From positions 2,232,001 through 2,296,000 of the forward strand of contig NZ_CP085224.1 of assembly GCF_044803115.1 (NCBI RefSeq): a stretch of 64,000 nucleotides of DNA, written 5' to 3'. The notes under the pieces were generated by a model. The model saw only the letters and a list, made by a program, of their open reading frames with translations. It did not search any database and had not been told where the DNA came from. The position numbers were made by a program, and so were the translations under genes. Position 1 is the stretch's first letter, and each line of letters begins with the position of its first letter. This stretch comes from Caenispirillum salinarum_A (GTDB lineage Bacteria > Pseudomonadota > Alphaproteobacteria > Rhodospirillales > Rhodospirillaceae). This document shows positions 55,301 through 63,183 of this stretch, in pieces.

Positions 55301-56794
55301 ATGTCGCAATTCGATCCGCAAGAGCGCAATGTCTCCAAAGCGCGCCTCACGCTGCGTCGCTGGTTCCCAGAACGCCAGATCATCGTTCGCTCGGGCGAAC
55401 GGGTTCGATCCCTCAAGCTGTCTTCCGCCAGTCAGGTGGCCGTTTTCGCCGCCGGACTGGCCGTGGGCGGCTGGATGGCGTTTTCGTCGGCCATGTTCGT
55501 CGGGCACGAGCAGATCATTTCCGCGAAGAACGAGGAAGTGGACCGCGTGCGTTCGGCCTACAAGGGCCTGCTGGCGCAGGTCTCGGTCTACAAGGAGCGA
55601 ATCGCCGGCATCACCGACAGCCTGGAGCGCAACCACGCGCACATCCTCTCGCTGGTGGACCAGAACCTCACTCTCGACACCCGCCTTGAGAGCATGGAGC
55701 GCGAACTGGCGTCCACGGCGCAGGAGCGCGACGCCATCGAGCGCAAGAGCGCCGACCTTGCGGGCCAGATCAAGAAGCTGAAGAGCGAGATCGTCACCGC
55801 CGCCTCGGTGGGCGGGGACGGCGAGGGTGCGCCGCCCGTCGCTTTGGCCGCCATGGACGCCTCGGACCTTGTCGAGGAGATGGGAGCGGTGGAAATCCGC
55901 CGCGCCCGCGCGTCCCGCGAGCGCGATGCCCTGCGCGAGGAACTGGAGCGCCTGGAAGCCGATCTGGGCCAAGCCGAGCGCGGCGGCGACATCATCGAGA
56001 CGGACCTCGACAGCATCGAGGTGGAACTGCGCCGCGTCGTCCTGCAGCGCGACCTTGCGACGGCCCAGCGCGAAGCCATGCGCAAGCGCGTCGACGCGCT
56101 GGAGAAGACCATCGCGGGCATGGAGCGATCGCAGATCGAACTGTTCACGCGCTTCACCGATCTCGCCGGCGACAAGATTGCTGAAGTGGAGACCGCGCTG
56201 TCGTCCACCGGCATCGACCTGGACGCGCTGATCACCAAGACCCAGAAACGCTTCGGCACCGGCGGTCCCTTCGTGCCCAGTGTTCCCGATGGCGAAGAGG
56301 CCGATCCGCTCAAGCAGAGCATGAACGACGCCCACCTGAAGCTGGATCGCCTTGACGTTCTGCGCAGGTTGACCTCGACCATGCCGCTGGCCGAGCCCAT
56401 GAAGCCGGGCTACCGCATCAGCTCCACCTTCGGGCGCCGCTCGGACCCCATCAACGGGCGGGCCGCCATGCACGAGGGGCTGGACATGGTGAGTCACTAC
56501 AAGTCTCCCATTGTCGCGCCGGGCCCCGGAAAGGTTGTTTACGCCGGCTGGCGCGGTCGTTATGGTCGTTTGGTCGAGATTGACCATGGCAACGGCCTGC
56601 GCACCCGCTACGGCCACATGGCCAAGGTCCTGGTCAAGAAGGGCCAGATGGTCGAGACGGGCACGGAAATCGGCCTGCTGGGCAACAGCGGCCGGTCCAC
56701 CGGCGCCCACCTTCACTACGAGGTGCTTGTCAACGGCGAGCCCCACGATCCCATGTTGTTCATCAAGGCCGGCAGCGATGTTTTCAAAGGCTAA
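55301..56794 (+). CDS. Membrane-anchored coiled-coil M23 (LytM) peptidase
   Basis: 497 residues. A cytoplasmic basic start, one membrane helix (about 43-62, VAVFAAGLAVGGWMAFSSAM), then a long coiled coil (about 75-260 with breaks) and a C-terminal LytM domain. Zinc-site residues are all kept: MHEGLDM (about 388-394), RYGHMAKVL and GAHLHYEVL (about 468-476). So it should be an active DD-endopeptidase on peptidoglycan; coiled-coil regions usually control access. The stop overlaps the bactofilin start by 17 bases. Confidence 0.92.
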   Translation: MSQFDPQERNVSKARLTLRRWFPERQIIVRSGERVRSLKLSSASQVAVFAAGLAVGGWMAFSSAMFVGHEQIISAKNEEVDRVRSAYKGLLAQVSVYKERIAGITDSLERNHAHILSLVDQNLTLDTRLESMERELASTAQERDAIERKSADLAGQIKKLKSEIVTAASVGGDGEGAPPVALAAMDASDLVEEMGAVEIRRARASRERDALREELERLEADLGQAERGGDIIETDLDSIEVELRRVVLQRDLATAQREAMRKRVDALEKTIAGMERSQIELFTRFTDLAGDKIAEVETALSSTGIDLDALITKTQKRFGTGGPFVPSVPDGEEADPLKQSMNDAHLKLDRLDVLRRLTSTMPLAEPMKPGYRISSTFGRRSDPINGRAAMHEGLDMVSHYKSPIVAPGPGKVVYAGWRGRYGRLVEIDHGNGLRTRYGHMAKVLVKKGQMVETGTEIGLLGNSGRSTGAHLHYEVLVNGEPHDPMLFIKAGSDVFKG

Positions 56795-57236
56795 GACCCC
56801 GCCCGCCCACTACGGGCGGATCGATACGGCCCCGACGAAGTCGGTGCCCTCCATCATCAGCGCCGACCTGTCGATCACCGGCGACCTTGTCAGCCAGGGC
56901 GAGATCCAGGTCGACGGAACCATCGAGGGCGACATCGAGTGCCGCTCGCTGGTCATCGGCATCAACGGCAGCGTGACCGGAGAGGTCACCGCCGACGACG
57001 TGCGCATCCACGGTTCCGTTTCGGGGCAGGTTCGCGCCAAGTCGGTCTACCTGGCGTCGACCTCGCACATGGTGGGCGACATCATCCACGAAAGCCTCGC
57101 CATCGAGCCGGGCGCCTTCATGGAAGGCCACTGCCGCCGCCTCCAGGACGTCAGCACCACCACCGCCAACCTGCGGCTGGCTGATGACGGCAAGGAGAAG
57201 AAGGACGAGGACAAGGAGCCTGCCAAGATCGCATGA
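56778..57236 (+). CDS. Bactofilin (polymer-forming cytoskeletal protein)
   Basis: 152 residues from ATG 56778, inside the end of the M23 gene. The bactofilin core (about 23-120) is made of short beta repeats: SIISADLSITGDLVSQGEIQ, VDGTIEGDIECRSLVIG, GSVTGEVTADDVRIHGSVSG, QVRAKSVYLASTSHMVGDI. Flanking tails are short and disordered (charged KEKKDEDKEP at the end). Bactofilins polymerise and place cell-wall enzymes. The M23-bactofilin pairing is known from Helicobacter (Csd1/CcmA) and others. A good terminator follows. Confidence 0.92.
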   Translation: MFSKAKTPPAHYGRIDTAPTKSVPSIISADLSITGDLVSQGEIQVDGTIEGDIECRSLVIGINGSVTGEVTADDVRIHGSVSGQVRAKSVYLASTSHMVGDIIHESLAIEPGAFMEGHCRRLQDVSTTTANLRLADDGKEKKDEDKEPAKIA

Positions 57237-57265
57237 TCGCTCGCGGCGGGTTCGGAATGAAAGAA

Positions 57266-57295
57266 GCGAGGGCGTTGACCGCTCTCGCTTTTTTT
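57266..57295 (+). terminator. Rho-independent terminator of the M23/bactofilin operon
   Basis: GCGAGGGCG (57266-57274) and CGCTCTCGC (57280-57288) pair over nine base pairs with one G-T around TTGAC, followed by seven Ts (57289-57295). Confidence 0.88.
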
Positions 57296-57717
57296 GTGCT
57301 TTGGCTGGCGGTGGTGCTGCGAGGCCGCGAAGACACGAAGTACACGAAGCAGACGCGCTGACGGCGGTGCGGCGGTGCGGCGGCGCCAGTGGGCTGATTC
57401 TGTTGTTGTTCCACCAAGGTACCAATGCCTTCCGGCTGAGCCGGAATGAAATGCGAGGGAGGCACGGCCTCCCTCGCGCTCCCGCGTCGCGTGGGGACGA
57501 GGGCCCGGCGGCAGCCACCGAACCCGCCCCTTAAACGAACCAGGAGCGCGAGGAGCCGCGCTCCTCGCAAGAACCCATCACGGGCAGCGCGAAGCAGACG
57601 GCGCAAAGCGGCCCCCGATGATCCGCGTTCTCCCGGTTGCTTGGTGTCTTGGTGACCTGGTGGGTCAAGAACGACCGTCAGCCAATGAAGCGGCGCCGCC
57701 CGACACCAGAACCCGCC
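57296..57717. repeat. Non-coding region with three hairpins and a short direct repeat
   Basis: No gene is visible. A direct repeat ACACGAAG occurs at 57333-57340 and 57342-57349. Hairpins: TTCCGGC-TGA-GCCGGAA (57430-57446), GCGAGGGAGG-CACGG-CCTCCCTCGC (57453-57477), and AGGAGCGCG with CGCGCTCCT (57542-57565). The end reads CTTGGTGTCTTGGTGACC (about 57640-57657), a style of sequence common in degenerate intergenic repeats. It may be a decayed repeat element. The iron-alcohol-dehydrogenase gene ends at its right edge. Confidence 0.45.
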
Positions 57718-59019
57718 TCACCAGTATCGCATCGCGTCGCGGAACAGGTCCGCCAGATCGTCCTCTGTCACCGGCTTTGGGGCCTGGGCGAGCAGGCGCT
57801 GCTGCGGCCATGCACTGTTCACAAGAGCCGGGATGTCGTTGTCGGTGTAGCCGATTTCGGTCAGGCCGTTGGGCAGGCCCGTCCTGCGCATCATGTCGGC
57901 GAGCCGTGTCGCCAGGACGTCGCCGGCTTCGTCCGGGGCGGCGTCGGTGACGTCGGCGCCGAGCGCCGCGGCGGCGGTCAGGTGGCGATCGGGGCAGGCG
58001 TCGGCGGTGAAGCGGAAGGCCGCGGGGGCGTTGACCACCACGGAAATGCCGTGCGGCACCATGCCGCCCTCGCGCTCATAGCCCTTGGCGCGGAACTCGT
58101 GGTTCAGGCCGGCGACGGCGTAGCTCATGGCGTGGGGAATGTGCACGCCGGCGTTGCCGAAGCTCATGCCCGCCAGGGTGGCGGCGAAGGTGAGGAAGTC
58201 GTGTGCCTCGGTGTCGTTGGGGTCCAGGGCGGCGCGCTCCAGATAGGTGCCGCCGAGGCGGATGGCTTCCAGCGCTCCGCCGTCGCTCCACGGATTCGCG
58301 CCCTGGTATGGCGGACGGGCGAGCGGAGTCGCGGGTTTTTCACGGGAGTTGAATGGTCGTGCAGTGTAGCTTTCGATAGCGTGCGTGAGGACGTCGAAGC
58401 CCGTCGCCGCCACCACTCCGGCGGGTAGGGAATAGGTCGCGGTCGGGTCCACCACGGCCAGCCGCGGCTTCAATAGCTTATTGGAGATACCGGTTTTCAG
58501 CTGGCGCTCCGGCAGGTCGAAGATCGCAACGCCCGTGGTTTCGCTGCCCGTGCCGCTGGTGGTGGGGCAGGCGATGTGGGGCTTCAGCGGCCCCGGCACC
58601 GGCTTGGCCGCGCCAACGGGCGCGTTGACATAGGCCAGCAGCTCGTCGGGCCAGGTGCTCAGCAGGTTGGCGGCCTTGGCCGTGTCCATGACGGACCCGC
58701 CACCGACAGAGACGAATCCGTCGACGCCCGCTTCCTGCGCCCAGGCGGCGGCTTCGGCAAAAGAACGGTCGGTGGGCTCCACCCGAACCGTGTCGTAGAG
58801 CAGCACCTCCATTCCTGCGTCCTGCAGCGCCTTGCGCGCCGTTGCGACGCATTCCAGGGCGCCGACCGTTCGATCCGTGAACAGGGCGACGCGCGTCATG
58901 CCCATGGCCTTGGCGTCGTCGCCAATCTCGGCCAGCGCCCCATGGCCGTACTTCAGCGGCACGGGGTCGACGGTGAAGATCGTCTCTTGGTTGGACGGCA
59001 TCGCGTGCGTCGCGGACAT
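57718..59019 (-). CDS. Iron-containing alcohol dehydrogenase, hydroxyacid-oxoacid transhydrogenase type
   Basis: 433 residues with GGGAGG before ATG 59019. NAD and metal motifs: GVDGFVSVGGGSVMDTAKAA (about 97-116), PTTSGTGSETTGVAIFD (about 152-168), ATGFDVLTHAIESYTARPFN (about 207-226) and GNAGVHIPHAMSYAVAG. The insert REKPATPLARPPYQGANPWS and the C-terminal GYTDNDIPALV are as in ADHFE1, which moves a hydride from 4-hydroxybutyrate to 2-oxoglutarate without free NAD(H). I assign the type by these motifs, but an ordinary group III alcohol dehydrogenase activity cannot be excluded. It is divergent from the pnt operon. Confidence 0.82.
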   Translation of the reverse strand: MSATHAMPSNQETIFTVDPVPLKYGHGALAEIGDDAKAMGMTRVALFTDRTVGALECVATARKALQDAGMEVLLYDTVRVEPTDRSFAEAAAWAQEAGVDGFVSVGGGSVMDTAKAANLLSTWPDELLAYVNAPVGAAKPVPGPLKPHIACPTTSGTGSETTGVAIFDLPERQLKTGISNKLLKPRLAVVDPTATYSLPAGVVAATGFDVLTHAIESYTARPFNSREKPATPLARPPYQGANPWSDGGALEAIRLGGTYLERAALDPNDTEAHDFLTFAATLAGMSFGNAGVHIPHAMSYAVAGLNHEFRAKGYEREGGMVPHGISVVVNAPAAFRFTADACPDRHLTAAAALGADVTDAAPDEAGDVLATRLADMMRRTGLPNGLTEIGYTDNDIPALVNSAWPQQRLLAQAPKPVTEDDLADLFRDAMRYW

Positions 59020-59328
59020 GGATAAAACCTCCCGAGTGGTACTTTAGGGCATGTTTTCGCTTAGTGTCTTGCGCGTTGGCCCCTTCGTCAAAGACAATTC
59101 GTTCAGGTACCCGAGTCGACCGGGGGGAATTTTCATCAGCGTTTCGGCTGCGGCAAATCCGCCCCGAACGGGTGGGTTATGTCCATGAGGAAAACCTAAT
59201 ACTCTAGGCGCCGCGCGGATGTGGGAGGCATCCGCTTCGGCAACCCCGCTTGCGTTGTGCGCTGCGAAACGCCATGGTGGGGTCATACCGGAGCAGGCGT
59301 GGCACAGACAATAGAGGGGATAAACCGG
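59020..59328. other. Divergent region between iron-ADH and pnt operon
   Basis: 309 bp without a gene. It holds the ADH ribosome-binding site at its left end, an A/T-richer stretch (about 59190-59215, with TAATAC) and the pntAA leader. I see no convincing promoter pair or operator. Confidence 0.4.
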
Positions 59329-60561
59329 ATGAAAATCGCCATACCGAAGGAGCGGCGCGAAGGGGAACTTCGCGTGGGCGCTTCGCCGGACACGGTGAAA
59401 AAGCTGGTTGGCCTGGGCTTCGACGTGGTGGTCGAAACCGGCGCCGGTGAGGGCGCGGCCTTCACCGATGACGCGTTCAAGGACGCCGGCGCGACCATCG
59501 GCGGTTCCGCCGCCGACACGGTGAAGGACGCCGACGTCATCCTGAAGGTGCAGCGCCCGCTGGTGCGCGGCGAGGGTGGCGACGAACTTGCCAACTACAA
59601 GGAAGGCGCGGTCCTGGTCTGCCAGATGCATGCGCTGACCCAGCGCAAGTGCGTCGAGGCGCTCGCCAAGAAGAAGATCACCGCGTTTGCCATGGAACTG
59701 ATGCCGCGGATCACGCGCGCCCAGTCCATGGACATTCTCAGCTCGCAGAACAACCTGGCGGGCTACAAGGCCGTGATCGACGGCGCGTCCACCTTCAACC
59801 GCGCCATGCCCATGATGATGACGGCCGCCGGCACCGTCCCGCCGGCCCGCGTGCTGATCTTCGGCGCCGGCGTCGCCGGCCTGCAGGCCGTCGCCACCGC
59901 CAAGCGCCTGGGCGCGGTCGTCTTCGCCACCGACGTGCGCCCGGCCACCAAGGAGCAGGTGCAGTCGCTCGGCGGCAAGTTCGTCGTGGTCGACGAGGAG
60001 ATGGAGAAGGAAGCCGAGACGGCCACCGGCTACGCCAAGGAAATGCCGCCGGAATACTTCGAGAAGCAGAAGAAGATTATCGGTGAGCACTTGACCAAGG
60101 CCGACATGGTCATCACCACCGCGCTGATCCCGGGCAAGAAGGCGCCCACGCTGATCACCGAGGAGCAGGTGAAGACCATGAAGCCGGGGTCGGTCATCGT
60201 CGACCTGGCGGCCGAGACGGGCGGCAACTGCGAAGCGACCGAGCCCGACAAGGTCGTCACCAAGCACGGCGTCATCATCATCGGCCACACCAACATGGCC
60301 TCGCGCGTCGCCTCCGACGCCAGCATGATGTTCGCCAAGAACCTGTTCAACTTCGTGACGCCGCATGTCGACAAGGAGTCGAAGGCGCTGAAGATCAACT
60401 GGGACGACGAGCTTATCAAGGGCACCTGCGTGACCCGCGACGGCGAGATCGTCCACCCCATGCTGAAGGATCAGGCCGCGGCGACACCCGAGCCCAAGCC
60501 CGAACCGAAGGCGGATGAAACGCCCGCCGAGGACAAGGACAAGAGCGAGGGAGGCGCGTGA
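59329..60561 (+). CDS. pntAA: Proton-translocating NAD(P) transhydrogenase, alpha subunit part 1
   Basis: 410 residues from ATG 59329 (GAGGGG upstream). The soluble NAD(H)-binding domain I. KIAIPKERREGELRVGASPD opens the protein. The NAD site is VLIFGAGVAGLQAVATAKRL (about 176-195), and RITRAQSMDILSSQNNLAGY (about 127-146) is the hallmark loop. A charged, Pro-rich tail (about 385-410) ends the chain without membrane helices, as in Rhodospirillum rubrum where this subunit is separate. Its stop overlaps the pntAB ATG by one base. Confidence 0.95.
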   Translation: MKIAIPKERREGELRVGASPDTVKKLVGLGFDVVVETGAGEGAAFTDDAFKDAGATIGGSAADTVKDADVILKVQRPLVRGEGGDELANYKEGAVLVCQMHALTQRKCVEALAKKKITAFAMELMPRITRAQSMDILSSQNNLAGYKAVIDGASTFNRAMPMMMTAAGTVPPARVLIFGAGVAGLQAVATAKRLGAVVFATDVRPATKEQVQSLGGKFVVVDEEMEKEAETATGYAKEMPPEYFEKQKKIIGEHLTKADMVITTALIPGKKAPTLITEEQVKTMKPGSVIVDLAAETGGNCEATEPDKVVTKHGVIIIGHTNMASRVASDASMMFAKNLFNFVTPHVDKESKALKINWDDELIKGTCVTRDGEIVHPMLKDQAAATPEPKPEPKADETPAEDKDKSEGGA

Positions 60562-60983
60562 TGGCAAACCAGGACGTGATTGAACAGGGCGCCAACGCCC
60601 TGGCCGACCAGGCCGAAACCATGGCCGCCACCGCGCGCGCCCTGGCCGAGGCGGCGTCGCGAGTTACCGCCGACGCCGCCACGCAGGCGGCGAGCGGCCC
60701 CAGCGAATTCTATTGGCTTCTGACTGTCTTCGTGCTGGCCGTCTTCGTCGGCTACTACGTGGTCTGGCGCGTGACCCCGGCGTTGCACTCGCCGCTGATG
60801 GCGGTGACCAACGCCATTTCCTCGGTCATCATCGTCGGTGCCATTCTGGCGGCCGGCCCCGACTTGTTCTCCGGCTCCAAGGTTCTCGGCTTCATCGCCG
60901 TGATTCTGGCGAGCGTGAACATCTTCGGCGGCTTCATGGTCACCCAGCGGATGCTGTCCATGTTCAAGAAGAAGCAGAAGTAA
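60561..60983 (+). CDS. pntAB: NAD(P) transhydrogenase, alpha subunit part 2 (membrane)
   Basis: 140 residues from ATG 60561 (TGATG junction, GGGAGG upstream). An extra N-terminal helix of about 45 residues, rich in Ala, precedes the three-helix membrane part: FYWLLTVFVLAVFVGYYVVW, AVTNAISSVIIVGAILAAGP (about 81-100), and LGFIAVILASVNIFGGFMVT. The motif TPALHSPLMAVTNAISS is diagnostic. It forms the proton channel with PntB. Confidence 0.95.
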   Translation: MANQDVIEQGANALADQAETMAATARALAEAASRVTADAATQAASGPSEFYWLLTVFVLAVFVGYYVVWRVTPALHSPLMAVTNAISSVIIVGAILAAGPDLFSGSKVLGFIAVILASVNIFGGFMVTQRMLSMFKKKQK

Positions 60984-60998
60984 GGGGGACCGCGCACT

Positions 60999-62396
60999 AT
61001 GGCAGTCGAAAGCTTCACGATCCTCGCCTATCTGGTGGCGTCGGTCCTGTTCATCCTGGCGCTGCGGGGGCTCTCGGGTCCCGAAACCGCCCGCCGGGGC
61101 AACCTCTACGGCATGGTCGGCATGGCCATCGCCATCATCACCACGCTGATGTCGCCGGTGGTGACGTCCTATGTGTGGATCATTCTCGGCATCATCATCG
61201 GCGGCGCCATCGGCACCGTCATCGCCCTGCGCATCCAGATGACGGCCCTGCCGCAGCTGGTGGCGGCGTTCCACTCGCTGGTCGGCCTTGCCGCCGTGCT
61301 GGTGGCCGCGGCGGCGCTGTTCAACCCCGAGGCCTATGGCATCGGCACGCCGGGCGAAATCGGCGCCGGCTCGCTGATCGAGATGTCCATCGGCACGGCG
61401 GTGGGTGCGATCACCTTCACTGGCTCGCTTGTGGCGTTTGCCAAGCTTCAGGGGCTGGTCTCCGGCAAGCCGCTGGTGTTCGCCATGCAGCACCCGCTGA
61501 ACGGCGCGCTCGGCATCCTGCTGGTGGTGCTGGTGGCCTTCTTCGCGGCCTCGGGCAGCGAGGCGGCGTTCTTCCTCATCATCATCCTGGCGCTGGCGTT
61601 GGGCTTCCTGCTGATCCTGCCCATCGGCGGCGCGGACATGCCCGTGATCGTCTCCATGCTGAACAGCTACTCGGGCTGGGCGGCGGCCGGCATCGGCTTC
61701 ACGCTGGGCAACTCGACGCTGGTCATCACCGGCGCGCTGGTCGGCTCCTCGGGCGCGATCCTGTCCTACATCATGTGCAAGGGCATGAACCGCTCCATCT
61801 TCAACGTGGTGCTGGGCGGCTTCGGCGGTGACAGCGACGCGGCGGCGGCGGCCGGTGGCGCCGGCGGCGACCGCGCGGTGAAGGCGGGTTCCGCCGACGA
61901 CGCGGCCTTCATCATGAAGAACGCTAGCAAGGTGATCATCGTGCCGGGCTACGGCATGGCCGTGGCGCAGGCGCAGCACGCGGTGCGTGAAATGGCCGAC
62001 ATGCTCAAGGAAGAGGGCGTGGACGTGAAATACGCCATCCACCCCGTCGCCGGCCGCATGCCGGGCCACATGAACGTGCTGCTGGCCGAGGCCAACGTGC
62101 CCTATGACGAGGTCTTCGAGCTGGAGGAGATCAACCACGAGTTCACCACGGCCGACGTCGCCTATGTCATCGGCGCCAACGACGTGACGAACCCTGTGGC
62201 GAAGACGGATCCGCAGAGCCCCATCTACGGCATGCCCATTCTGGATGTGGAGAAGGCCAAGACGGTGCTGTTCGTCAAGCGCTCCATGTCGGCCGGCTAC
62301 GCCGGCGTCGACAACGAGCTGTTCTTCCGCGACAACACCATGATGCTCTTCGGCGACGCCAAGAAGATGACCGAGGAGATCGTCGGGTCCTTGTGA
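60999..62396 (+). CDS. pntB: NAD(P) transhydrogenase, beta subunit
   Basis: 465 residues. About nine N-terminal membrane helices and a C-terminal NADP(H) domain (about 290-465). Motifs: LSGPETARRGNLYGMVGMAI, PQLVAAFHSLVGLAAVLVA with the channel His, MLNSYSGWAAAGIGFTLGN, IVPGYGMAVAQAQHAVREM (about 309-327), VKYAIHPVAGRMPGHMNVLL and YAGVDNELFF. It makes NADPH from NADH using the proton gradient. A terminator follows at 62421. Confidence 0.97.
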   Translation: MAVESFTILAYLVASVLFILALRGLSGPETARRGNLYGMVGMAIAIITTLMSPVVTSYVWIILGIIIGGAIGTVIALRIQMTALPQLVAAFHSLVGLAAVLVAAAALFNPEAYGIGTPGEIGAGSLIEMSIGTAVGAITFTGSLVAFAKLQGLVSGKPLVFAMQHPLNGALGILLVVLVAFFAASGSEAAFFLIIILALALGFLLILPIGGADMPVIVSMLNSYSGWAAAGIGFTLGNSTLVITGALVGSSGAILSYIMCKGMNRSIFNVVLGGFGGDSDAAAAAGGAGGDRAVKAGSADDAAFIMKNASKVIIVPGYGMAVAQAQHAVREMADMLKEEGVDVKYAIHPVAGRMPGHMNVLLAEANVPYDEVFELEEINHEFTTADVAYVIGANDVTNPVAKTDPQSPIYGMPILDVEKAKTVLFVKRSMSAGYAGVDNELFFRDNTMMLFGDAKKMTEEIVGSL

Positions 62397-62420
62397 CCCT
62401 TTTCATGACAGTATCCGATT

Positions 62421-62447
62421 GGGGCGGGCCACCTGGCCCGCCCCTTT
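62421..62447 (+). terminator. Terminator of the pnt operon
   Basis: Perfect 10-bp arms GGGGCGGGCC (62421-62430) and GGCCCGCCCC (62435-62444) with an ACCT loop and TTT. It lies 24 bases after the pntB stop. Confidence 0.8.
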
Positions 62448-62517
62448 CGCGTTCCAGGGGAAACGCTTGTGAATTCCGGCGCCCGCACTATGCGAGCGCC
62501 GGTCTCGGGGAGGTACC

Positions 62518-63123
62518 ATGGCACAGGACGTCGACTGGGAACGGCTGTACCGCGAAACGCGGCACCGCATCGGGAACACCATGCAGATGCTGCTCAGCCT
62601 GTTGCGCCTGCAAATCCGCCAGGGCGGCGACGATGCGTCGCCGCAGACGCTGCAGCGCCTGGAGGTGCGCATGTCGGCGGCGGCCGCCGCCTATGCGCTG
62701 GCCCGCGTGGTGCCGGACGATGCCGAGGGCGGGCGCGTGGTGGTGGACTTCCATGCGCTGATAGCGGACATGGCCGAGGAAGCGCACCGCCAGGTGGAGC
62801 CGGACATGGCCCCGTCTCTGGAGATGCGGCTCGAGCCTGTCGAGGTGTCGCTGGAGGACGCCATCCCGCTCGCCATCGCCGCCATGGAGGTCCTGGTCAA
62901 CGCGGTGGAACACGGCGGGCCGCCGATCGCGGTGGTCCTGGGGCCGGGACCCGAGGCAGGGTGGACGAGACTGGTGGTGCAGGACGGCGGCACGGGGGTA
63001 CCGGCCGCCAATCTGCGCAAGGACGGCATCGGCCTGCGCATTTCGGAAAGTCTCATGCGGCAGGTGCAGGGGCGCCTCGTGCTTGATGAAGGACCGGTGC
63101 GCCTGGAGTGGCCACATCACTAG
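62518..63123 (+). CDS. Lone HisKA_2-type histidine kinase without sensor domain
   Basis: 201 residues with GGGGAGGTACC before ATG 62518. Phospho-acceptor YRETRHRIGNTMQMLLSLLR has H16 in the HisKA_2/HWE style. A second helix follows, then the ATPase part: N-box MEVLVNAVEHGG with Asn128, G1 DGGTGVP (156-162) and G2 GIGLRISESLMRQVQG (about 170-185). All key ATP-site residues are kept, unlike the paralogue at 3856-4482. It has no transmembrane or PAS segment, so it must receive signals from another protein or act as a phosphotransfer partner. It stands alone behind a terminator. Confidence 0.75.
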   Translation: MAQDVDWERLYRETRHRIGNTMQMLLSLLRLQIRQGGDDASPQTLQRLEVRMSAAAAAYALARVVPDDAEGGRVVVDFHALIADMAEEAHRQVEPDMAPSLEMRLEPVEVSLEDAIPLAIAAMEVLVNAVEHGGPPIAVVLGPGPEAGWTRLVVQDGGTGVPAANLRKDGIGLRISESLMRQVQGRLVLDEGPVRLEWPHH

Positions 63124-63143
63124 CCGCAAGGCACGAACCGAAA

Positions 63144-63171
63144 AGGCCCGAGCGCCGGTGCGCCCGGGCCT
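63144..63171. terminator. Convergent terminator
   Basis: AGGCCCG (63144-63150) and CGGGCCT (63165-63171) pair, and inside them GCGC/GCGC with one A-C mismatch and a CGGT loop. It separates the lone kinase and the minus-strand thiamine-diphosphate enzyme. A-run (AAAA) precedes it, which is a T-run for the minus strand. Confidence 0.65.
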
Positions 63172-63183
63172 GGGCGATAGCCC

